Below the pieces are notes generated by a model. It ran no database searches. It was not told the DNA's origin and worked only from the letters and a program-made list of their open reading frames with translations. Both the position numbers and the translations under genes were made by a program. Positions 1-5,276 of a stretch of 5,276 nt of DNA are shown here, one piece after another. This DNA comes from an uncultured Pseudomonadota bacterium (lineage in GTDB: Bacteria > Pseudomonadota > Gammaproteobacteria > Burkholderiales > Methylophilaceae). How positions within the stretch are numbered: position 1 is the stretch's first letter; each line of letters opens with the position of its first letter. Location: assembly GCA_903854305.1 (NCBI GenBank), contig CAINWC010000005.1, positions 1 through 5,276 on the forward strand, given 5' to 3'.

Positions 1-2673
1 GTAGCCAGTGAGAAATCTTCGGCCTGTAAGTTGTGCCACTTGTTCACGGACTAGCTTTTGTTCGTAGAAGCCGTCGCCTAGACGTTTGGTCATGGTGGCG
101 GGGTCGTAACTCAGGGCATTAATCATGTAATCGCTACTGAGCCAAGTACGGTAGTTTGCAAAACGCGGATTGGTTTCTATGAGGTAGCCACGATTTGCAT
201 TGGGGTTGGTTTGGAATAAGCTGCTGTTAGGCAGAGTGCTGCTTGTCAGCGTGGCAACGGTGGTGCCGCTGGCAGCGCCTACACTGGTAGGCGAGGTATT
301 GGCTAAATAAGTCGTTGGCGCAAGGCTGATGGCTTGAACGGTTGTGGCTGGATTGTAGCCTGCGGTACTGACTTCATAATGGTCTCGACCTTTCTCTCGC
401 ACCCGATAATAGTAAGAAGAAGTACCAGCATCAGTAATAGTATGCTCGCCTGCAACCTCTGTATTGGTAAGCGTACCAATGTTAGCCGTTAAAGCACTGC
501 CGGCAATGATCTTACTTTTATCATTCAGTACGTTATTTGAAGTGACTTGCATGGCACCGCCAGCAACGATTTGGCTAGGATCGGAGTGTTGAACCTGCGT
601 TTCGTTGATGGTACGCGTGTAGTCATAGCGAATAAACTGGTCACTGTCGTTACCATTGCTAATCGCGGTGATACAGAGGGCTTCGCAATCGTAGAATGTG
701 ACTTCACTTGGTAAATAGCGACTGGTAATATCAAACGGATGATGCACATCGCCTGGGGCTAGTTGATACTCTTGTACCGCAGTACTTGAGACTTGCACCA
801 CCTGCGTACTAAAGTGCTCATTAGTATTATTAATATTCGCCACATTCAGGCTGACATTACCTAAAGCTTCAATCGTTGCACTGCTATTGTTCAACGTGGC
901 GGTTTGTGCTTGTCCTAATGCCACAGTCGCTTGATGGTTAGCATCCAAAACGCCTGCAATCGCGAGATCACCAGCACTGAATAGCATGGCATGCTCACGA
1001 TTGGTAATGGTGCCACTGATACCTAAATCTAAACGAGTGCGTGCTGCGATGACTGCTGCGGTAGTAGTGGGAACGCCAGAATTCACAATCGTTTCAGTAT
1101 CATTAAGCAGCGTATTTGCTTGTATAGCTAGACGGTCACCAAAGATGCTACCTGTGCCAATATTATTCAACGTATCCGTAGCAATGAAGGTATCACTACC
1201 ATCAATCAAGCCACGGTTGGTCAGTGTGCCAGTGCTATTAATGTGGGTGTTCAGTCCAGAGATTTCGCTGCCAGCAGTGTTCTCTATATTGACGGCATTT
1301 AAGGTCAGCGTGTTGCCCGCTAAGAGGTTGGCTTGATTGCTAATATTACCTGTCGTGCTCAGGCTCAGGTTATTCGCGGCTTGCAGTTGTCCGTTGCTGG
1401 TATGGGTGTAATCACTATCCAGGTTAAGCGTAGCATCGCCGCCTGATAACAACTTGCCATCGCCAGTGAGACTGGTGGCGGTAATGTCTAGTAGCTGTCC
1501 TGCGCTGAGTGTGCCGCCAGTATTGATGATGTCTTGCGCGTTGATCTTGGTCTGCGTGGTGCTGGCAATGCTGGCTGTATGAGTCGCATTGGTATTGGTC
1601 AGGTTGCCATTCACATCAATATTGATCTCGCCAACACTGGCGCCTATACTCCCTGCATTACGTACACCAACACCGGCTTCAGTGCCGATGAGGTGGATTT
1701 TACCCGCATACATACCGCCCAAAGCAGCCACATCGATGGCAAAGTTCGGTGTTGGGTTGTCTGCTGTATTGGTTGGTGTAATCGGCGTTACGCTGCTGAT
1801 GTAACTGTCGGTAGTGTTTTGTGCGCTATTGACGTTGACTTGATTTGTACCTGTAATGACATTGAGATTCTGCGCCCAAAGGCCCGTGTTGACATTCACC
1901 GCTCTGGCAATAATATCGGTGTAGTTGCTTTGACTGGTATCCAAACCTGCACCGAAGATATTCACAATGCCACCGGTGACGCGATAGCCGATTAAATCGC
2001 CACCATTCATCATAGGTACACCAGTAGTCAATGTAGCTCGATTGGCGTTGATAAAGCCGCAACCATTGCAACTAATGCCTGCGGGGTTAGCAATCACAAC
2101 TTGTGCGCTACTGCCAGCCACTTCAACATAGCCATTCAATAAACTGGGGTTCTGTGAGTTGACTTCATTCAAAATGATGCGGGCAGTGCCTGCCGCCATG
2201 TAGGGATTGCCTTGCACAAAGCCGCCTAGTTGCGTTTGCACACTGTTGTGGCTGTTGTTAAGAATCACACCATTGGTATTGACATCAAATTGGCTATAGG
2301 TATTACGTGAAACGCCTGCTGCGCTTGGTGTTTGGATATTCACTAAGGGTACGCCATTGGCAGCATTCAGAATCACTGGTCGTTGATTAGCTGGTGCCGT
2401 GTGATCGGCAATAATATCGGCGTGCGCTGAATTGCTTAAAGCGGTGAAACTAACAAGACTCACTAATCCTAAACGACATAACACTGCAAAATGACTGGGC
2501 TTGAGCGTTAACTCAATACTCTTTTGACTAACAATAGACTGTGCAGATTGAGTAGTCGCTCGACTCGCTTGTGTTTCTTGCGTCGATTTACCTGAACTGG
2601 CAATATGCTCCGCCACGGCCATGAGTATGCCGCGGAGTTTGTTGAATATAAGGCGATAGTGTTGTTTGTTCAT
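1..2673 (-). CDS. TpsA exoprotein, filamentous hemagglutinin/CdiA type, N-terminal 891 residues (3' end outside window)
   Basis: Secreted partner of a two-partner system: a surface fibre used in adhesion or contact-dependent inhibition. The frame is open for all 891 codons from ATG 2673 to base 1. Residues 1-22 (MNKQHYRLIFNK...MAVAE) match the extended signal peptide region of TpsA and autotransporter proteins. A hydrophobic core at about 62-80 ends in a probable signal peptidase site, NSAHA|D (after 85). The TPS secretion domain follows (about 86-310), with NPSL (175-178), NPAGI (196-200) and SCNGCGF (C202, C205). From about 345 to 610 there are degenerate ~20-residue beta-helix repeats (L.N.G.L.A...L.I.A patterns). 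Residues 611-700 break the repeats with a Tyr/His/Asp-rich insert. The segment 830-891 (LIETNPRF, YRTWLSSDYM, KRLGDGFYEQKLVREQVAQL) is a module I recall from large TpsA/CdiA proteins. Family members usually reach 2000-4000 residues, so most of the protein, including any C-terminal toxin, is missing here. It lies 63 bp downstream of the acyltransferase gene in the same direction. A weak Shine-Dalgarno (AGTAGG) sits 7 nt before the ATG. Family call is firm; a CDI role is inference. Confidence 0.95.
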   Translation of the reverse strand, partial: MNKQHYRLIFNKLRGILMAVAEHIASSGKSTQETQASRATTQSAQSIVSQKSIELTLKPSHFAVLCRLGLVSLVSFTALSNSAHADIIADHTAPANQRPVILNAANGVPLVNIQTPSAAGVSRNTYSQFDVNTNGVILNNSHNSVQTQLGGFVQGNPYMAAGTARIILNEVNSQNPSLLNGYVEVAGSSAQVVIANPAGISCNGCGFINANRATLTTGVPMMNGGDLIGYRVTGGIVNIFGAGLDTSQSNYTDIIARAVNVNTGLWAQNLNVITGTNQVNVNSAQNTTDSYISSVTPITPTNTADNPTPNFAIDVAALGGMYAGKIHLIGTEAGVGVRNAGSIGASVGEINIDVNGNLTNTNATHTASIASTTQTKINAQDIINTGGTLSAGQLLDITATSLTGDGKLLSGGDATLNLDSDYTHTSNGQLQAANNLSLSTTGNISNQANLLAGNTLTLNAVNIENTAGSEISGLNTHINSTGTLTNRGLIDGSDTFIATDTLNNIGTGSIFGDRLAIQANTLLNDTETIVNSGVPTTTAAVIAARTRLDLGISGTITNREHAMLFSAGDLAIAGVLDANHQATVALGQAQTATLNNSSATIEALGNVSLNVANINNTNEHFSTQVVQVSSTAVQEYQLAPGDVHHPFDITSRYLPSEVTFYDCEALCITAISNGNDSDQFIRYDYTRTINETQVQHSDPSQIVAGGAMQVTSNNVLNDKSKIIAGSALTANIGTLTNTEVAGEHTITDAGTSSYYYRVREKGRDHYEVSTAGYNPATTVQAISLAPTTYLANTSPTSVGAASGTTVATLTSSTLPNSSLFQTNPNANRGYLIETNPRFANYRTWLSSDYMINALSYDPATMTKRLGDGFYEQKLVREQVAQLTGRRFLTGY

Positions 2674-2736
2674 GTTGGAACCTACTTTATTTTTATGTTT
2701 TATCTAAGTCTAAATGTGCTTCTAGATTAATAATTA
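2674..2736 (-). other. 63-bp AT-rich spacer between acyltransferase and tpsA
   Basis: I see no strong terminator: there is no GC-rich stem followed by a T run, only short AT-rich partial repeats (ATCTA and TAGAT arms 16 nt apart). A convincing sigma-70 promoter is also absent. The spacer probably lies within one mRNA; it is longer than the 7-nt gap upstream, so tpsA is translated independently rather than coupled. Confidence 0.5.
2681..2686 (-). promoter_or_regulatory. Weak ribosome-binding site of tpsA
   Basis: AGTAGG lies 7 nt before the ATG at 2673. It is a partial match to the Shine-Dalgarno consensus at good spacing. It supports this ATG, which is also the only start that leaves the complete extended signal peptide region. 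Confidence 0.5.
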
Positions 2737-3276
2737 CTAGCTAAAGTTGACTGGATTTTCTGCAAACCAAAACCTTGCAATTTCTGGCTTAACACCGATG
2801 CCATGAAAGGTTTTAACGCGTAAACCTTTATCGTTACCTCGGTGGTAAAGTGACCGCATGAAGAGGTTGGTAAATAAGTATTTTTGCAATAACTGGCACA
2901 CCACTTTGGTATGCCCGAATGGTGCTACCCAATCCAACACCCACATACGGTCTCCACTATTCCAATCCTCTTGTGGCATCACATAAGATGGATTTTTAAC
3001 GTATCGAGCTTCAGCCTCTGCATTCAGATTAGCCCACGATAGATAAAAGACTGGTTTGCCTTGCTCAGAAATTAATATGAATTGCTGATGTTTTATTGCG
3101 GGCAAGAGTAATGTGGATAGCATATGCAAAGGTACCTCTCGATGCTTCTGAGAATGCATCCAGAGCCAAACTGTTGAACCTAACACTTCAGCTTCCGTCC
3201 ACGCTTCACTGGCTTGAGTAATACCTGAAGACAAAAGACTAGGCGCAATGACATCTAGAGAACCAAACTTCATCAT
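2737..3276 (-). CDS. Toxin-activating lysine acyltransferase (HlyC/RtxC family, CdiC-like)
   Basis: Predicted cytoplasmic enzyme that moves a fatty acyl group from acyl-ACP to internal lysines of a protoxin, as HlyC does for HlyA. The 179 residues are close to the family's ~170. Aligned by eye to E. coli HlyC, the family blocks appear in order: GSTVWLWMHSQKHREVP (33-49), LLPAIKHQQFIL (57-68), PVFYLSWANLNAEAE (75-89), EDWNSGDRMWVLDWVAPFGH (103-122) and FHGIG (157-161). His45 matches HlyC catalytic His23, and Asp115 matches Asp92, so the enzyme looks active. There is no signal peptide or membrane segment. Met1 and Met2 are adjacent; GAGGAG is 3 nt from the first ATG and 6 nt from the second (3273), so Met2 may be the true start. 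The gene begins 7 nt after the tpsB stop, whose TGA lies inside the ribosome-binding region, which suggests translational coupling. There is no RTX toxin or type I secretion gene nearby; the adjacent TpsA is the likely substrate (inference), as for CdiC in class IV CDI loci. Confidence 0.93.
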   Translation of the reverse strand: MMKFGSLDVIAPSLLSSGITQASEAWTEAEVLGSTVWLWMHSQKHREVPLHMLSTLLLPAIKHQQFILISEQGKPVFYLSWANLNAEAEARYVKNPSYVMPQEDWNSGDRMWVLDWVAPFGHTKVVCQLLQKYLFTNLFMRSLYHRGNDKGLRVKTFHGIGVKPEIARFWFAENPVNFS

Positions 3277-3279
3277 CTG

Positions 3280-3285
3280 CTCCTC
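3280..3285 (-). promoter_or_regulatory. Ribosome-binding site of the acyltransferase, overlapping the tpsB stop
   Basis: GAGGAG overlaps the TGA stop of tpsB (3286-3284) and sits 3 nt before ATG 3276 and 6 nt before ATG 3273. The spacing favours the second ATG. The overlap implies that ribosomes finishing tpsB reinitiate on the acyltransferase gene. In the frameshifted tpsB, ribosomes stop at 4246 instead, so this coupling may be lost. Confidence 0.7.
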
Positions 3286-5091
3286 AAAATGACCAATTCA
3301 AATTAAATCCAGCCGTAGCTTCATGCGTCGCGAAACCTTGAGGCTTGCTGATAGGCTTGCCTATAAAGACGTCATAACTCAAACCACTTAACGCTTTTAA
3401 ACCCGTCGCTTGCGCACTACCACGTAAACCGATGACGGTACCAGCCAAACGCTTGCCTACTAACAATTCGCTTGATTGCCCGCCAACCTCACCGTAATCC
3501 AAACCCCAATACAAGGCCTGACCACTACTGGCAATAGGTGCGACTAGTTCATTACGTATCAACCAGCCGTTGTCTGCAATCAAGGTTTGCTGACCATCAA
3601 AGCCACGTACGGTGAAGCGGTTACCGATGCTGAAGCGGTCTTGTGGCGTGAGTGGCGTATAGTTGGTTTGTCCACGCAGGTTGGCACTGTATTGCAGCGC
3701 TTGCTGACCCCATGGCATGTGCAATGCAAACGGTACGGTCAAGCTCAAGTCACCCAGTAACATTCGCATGCGCGAGGTGCCCTCACCAAAGCTTTGCTCA
3801 GGTGCGGTTAAACTATCTTCAGCGCCTGTGCCATGTCTAAAGCCAAGGTTGTAGTCTAAAACAGCATTACCTAGATACCAGCTTTGATTAAAACCTAACT
3901 CCCAGCCTGCGGTACGGCGACGTTGTACTTGCACTTCAGTATCATCAATAAAGTTGTTGGATTTACGTAAGAAGCCTTTTATCGAGACGTTAGTCTTATT
4001 GAGGCTATTGCGATAAACCAAGCGACTCAGTTTAATTTCTGCATTTTGTGATGCACCGCTAAACACATAGGGCTGTGATGCACCAGCGACCGTCTGGTGG
4101 AAATCATTACTAGAAGTGGTGGCACTAAATAACCAATAGTCCCAAGGTAAAGAGTAATGCGCTGTGTAGCCGTCATTACCGCGTTTACCTGAATCACCGC
4201 CACCTAAGTCATGGTTGTAGTTCACATAAAATAAGTCATTCAGCGTCAGTAAGTTGTCGCCTGATAAGGTCGTTCCTGCTTGATATTTACCGGTACTATT
4301 AGAGCCACTGTCATCAAGATTAAAGACACTCTAAATGGCACTGGGCGCTGTTGGTAGTGAATCATGACATCGCTTAAGCCTGGTTCTGATGCGGATTGCT
4401 TTAATGTTGGATCTACTGCGGCAGGCTCAATTTGGATGTCAGCTTCTGCGGTTGGGACACGCTTGAAGTTTTCTAAAGCCTGTTCAATGTTGCGTAGGTT
4501 AAGAATGTCACCTTTAGACATTGGCACGGCATTCCATGCATTGGCGCGTTTACTGGAGTCTGGGGTAAATCGAATCGCATTGACACGACCTGGCACAACG
4601 GTGAGTTGTAGCACGCCATTTTTTAAATCTTGTGGTGCGGCTAATACACGGGTGGTCACGTAACCTTTAGCGATGATGGCATTTTGTACGCGCGCCATGA
4701 TGGCGTTGATGCCGATAGCGCCCAGACATCGACCTAGAATAAGCTTAGAGGGTGGCGACTTGGAGGAATGAAGTACTTCATTTAAAGCAAACTGAAATTG
4801 ATTGGCGGCATCGCCAACTAATTCAATTTTAGTGATGGTAAAGCATGGCGTTTCGTTTTCTGGGATAACATCTGTCGTAACTGGTACAGTAGTTTTGAGT
4901 GACTCACCAGCACCACGAGCATCAGGTTTGATTTCTTGCTGTTGTCGTAATTGATTAAGACGTTCTTGACTACGAATCTGCTCTTGGGCTGTAGTGTCTA
5001 TCTGATTGATGTCTGCGGCAGTACCAGCAAGTGAATAAGTCAGAAACCCCAATACTGCATATGATTGCAGCCAGTTTATTTGTTTAATCAT
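3284..5091 (-). pseudogene. TpsB outer-membrane transporter (FhaC/ShlB/CdiB family), split by a 1-bp frameshift
   Basis: Omp85-superfamily pore that exports the TpsA partner across the outer membrane. Frame 1 (5091-4246) has a signal peptide at about 1-26 (cut near AGTAA|D), an N-terminal plug-helix region rich in Gln and Arg (36-53), POTRA1 from about 82 to 168 (CFTITKIELVG...LQLTVVPG) and POTRA2 from about 169 to 250. After L257 it runs out of frame for 24 residues. Frame 2 resumes at N258 (NLDDSG, then TGKY and DLFYVNYNHD) and carries the 16-strand barrel, including the loop-6 signature VRGFD (495-499, bases 3610-3596) and a C-terminal aromatic residue (NLNWSF) typical of outer-membrane barrels. 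The repaired protein is 602 residues, the usual family size. The ATG at 5091 is the only start that gives a whole signal peptide; an in-frame stop lies just upstream, and no Shine-Dalgarno is near it. The GTG at 4225 lies inside the barrel and is not a real start. As written, the gene should make a barrel-less product, and TpsA export would fail unless a paralogue helps. Confidence 0.9.
4319..4323 (-). other. Frameshift lesion in tpsB
   Basis: The minus strand reads GTG TCT TTA ATC TTG, giving RVSL-ILM and then nonsense to the stop at 4246. Adding one A after TTA (TTA AAT CTT GAT GAC) gives RVSLNLDDSG, the conserved entry to the TpsB barrel, and keeps the frame open to the true stop at 3284. 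The second frame has a TAG at 4333-4331, so the crossover must lie between 4330 and 4246; homology puts it at about 4321. The run would be only AAA when repaired, not a long homopolymer. Confidence 0.85.
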
Positions 5092-5139
5092 TAGCGTTAT
5101 TTTTAGTTATTTATGATGGTAATTTTTTTGAGCCTCCGA

Positions 5140-5166
5140 ATAATACAACAGATTATTTGAATTCAA
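5140..5166 (-). promoter_or_regulatory. Candidate sigma-70 promoter, proximal
   Basis: TTGAAT (5166-5161; 4 of 6) with TATTAT (5145-5140; 5 of 6) and a short 15-nt spacer. The -35 element lies inside the 16-bp palindrome, so a protein bound there would block it. The short spacing makes it a weaker candidate than the distal pair. Confidence 0.2.
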
Positions 5167-5169
5167 ATA
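5154..5169. repeat. Perfect 16-bp palindrome, candidate operator
   Basis: TATTTGAATTCAAATA equals its own reverse complement over all 16 bases. It has no loop, so it looks more like a dimeric regulator site than an RNA hairpin. It lies 63 bp upstream of the tpsB start and overlaps the proximal -35 candidate. The regulator is unknown. Confidence 0.5.
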
Positions 5170-5220
5170 TTTTGAAATTAAAATTGATTAAATTTTACAA
5201 TTTCAGTGTGATATTGATGA

Positions 5221-5249
5221 AGTATTTAAACTTACAGTTGAATTGTTAA
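5221..5249 (-). promoter_or_regulatory. Candidate sigma-70 promoter, distal
   Basis: TTAACA (5249-5244; 5 of 6 to TTGACA), a 17-nt spacer and AATACT (5226-5221; 4 of 6 to TATAAT). It would give an untranslated leader of about 120 nt before tpsB that contains the palindrome at 5154-5169. Matches of this quality arise by chance in AT-rich DNA. Confidence 0.3.
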
Positions 5250-5276
5250 TTCTTAAAGAATGAATTTTTATTAAAA

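Larger units (their letters stand above)
5092..5276 (-). promoter_or_regulatory. AT-rich leader/promoter region upstream of tpsB
   Basis: This is the only noncoding stretch ahead of the unit, at about 20% GC by hand count (37 of 185). No gene on either strand is recognisable in it. It holds two weak promoter-like pairs, a perfect 16-bp palindrome (5154-5169), a 13-bp dyad (5249-5261), a 7-A run on the minus strand and an isolated GGAGG. Such AT-rich DNA is the kind bound by H-NS-like silencers in proteobacteria; that role here is inference. Confidence 0.6.

Noticed and set aside
525..749. Minus-strand open frame of 74 codons overlapping tpsA
   Set aside because: It lies in another frame inside the uninterrupted TpsA coding sequence.
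986..1336. Plus-strand open frame of 116 codons
   Set aside because: It is antisense to the repetitive TpsA coding region, resembles no known protein, and reflects codon bias of the Thr/Asn/Ala-rich repeats.
1534..1995. Plus-strand open frame of 153 codons
   Set aside because: It is the exact codon-for-codon complement of the TpsA frame; such antisense frames stay open because the sense gene uses few codons that read as stops.
1826..2071. Minus-strand open frame of 81 codons overlapping tpsA
   Set aside because: Out-of-frame shadow of the TPS-domain coding region, with low-complexity Trp/Tyr/Arg-rich content.
1..2673. RTX toxin as the acyltransferase substrate inside this window
   Set aside because: No GGxGxDxxx calcium-binding nonapeptides occur in the visible protein; its signal peptide and TPS domain identify it as TpsA.
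2674..2736. Intrinsic terminator between the acyltransferase and tpsA
   Set aside because: The inverted repeats are 4-5 bp and AT-only with long loops, and no stable stem plus U-tract is present.
3652..3840. Plus-strand open frame of 62 codons
   Set aside because: Antisense to conserved tpsB barrel sequence; the barrel reading is supported by the VRGFD motif and C-terminal signature.
3284..4225. Independent 313-residue gene starting at GTG 4225
   Set aside because: Homology continues in the same frame upstream to 4318 (NLDDSG...DLFYV) and then joins the POTRA half; GTG 4225 is an internal valine of the barrel.
4315..4327. Programmed -1 ribosomal frameshift joining the tpsB halves
   Set aside because: A -1 slip would restore the exact frame, but the site T TTA ATC does not fit the X XXY YYZ slippery pattern (ATC to AAT re-pairing is poor), I see no obvious stimulatory stem or Shine-Dalgarno-like stimulator, and TpsB genes are not known to use recoding.
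4364..4663. Plus-strand open frame of 99 codons
   Set aside because: It is antisense to the POTRA region of tpsB, with no recognisable domain and no upstream signals.

Overview
The window carries one transcription unit, entirely on the minus strand, of two-partner secretion (TPS, type Vb) type. Read 5'->3' on that strand, it starts with an AT-rich leader at the right edge (5092-5276). A TpsB outer-membrane transporter gene follows (5091-3284), then an RTX/HlyC-type toxin-activating lysine acyltransferase (3276-2737). Last comes the 5' part of a very large filamentous hemagglutinin/CdiA-type TpsA exoprotein (2673-1), which runs off the left edge after 891 codons with no in-frame stop. There are no tRNA or rRNA genes, CRISPR arrays or insertion sequences, and no noncoding stretch exceeds 185 bp.

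The gene order TpsB - acyltransferase - TpsA matches cdiB-cdiC-cdiA contact-dependent inhibition (CDI) loci. In those loci, described for E. coli class IV CdiA, a HlyC-like enzyme (CdiC) lipidates lysines of the CdiA effector before export. The inferred scheme has three steps. The cytoplasmic acyltransferase modifies TpsA. TpsA is then exported by Sec with its extended signal peptide. The TpsB POTRA domains finally capture the TPS domain and thread the protein through the barrel to the cell surface. Whether TpsA ends in a CDI toxin followed by an immunity gene cannot be judged here, because everything after residue 891 lies outside the window.

The main anomaly is that tpsB is broken into two reading frames by a single-base deletion near 4320. 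The two halves join exactly at the conserved start of the beta-barrel (RVSL / NLDDSG). Restoring one base gives a normal 602-residue transporter. The other two genes are intact as far as they can be read, so this is either a recent inactivating mutation or a sequence error.

The organism is most likely a beta- or gammaproteobacterium. The support is the extended signal peptide of TpsA, restricted in known families to those classes, and the style of the TpsB and TpsA proteins. GC is in the low-to-mid 40s (spot count) in the genes and about 20% in the 185-bp leader. A moderate-GC betaproteobacterium (for example Methylophilaceae-like or Neisseriales-like) is my best guess, but the window cannot settle it.
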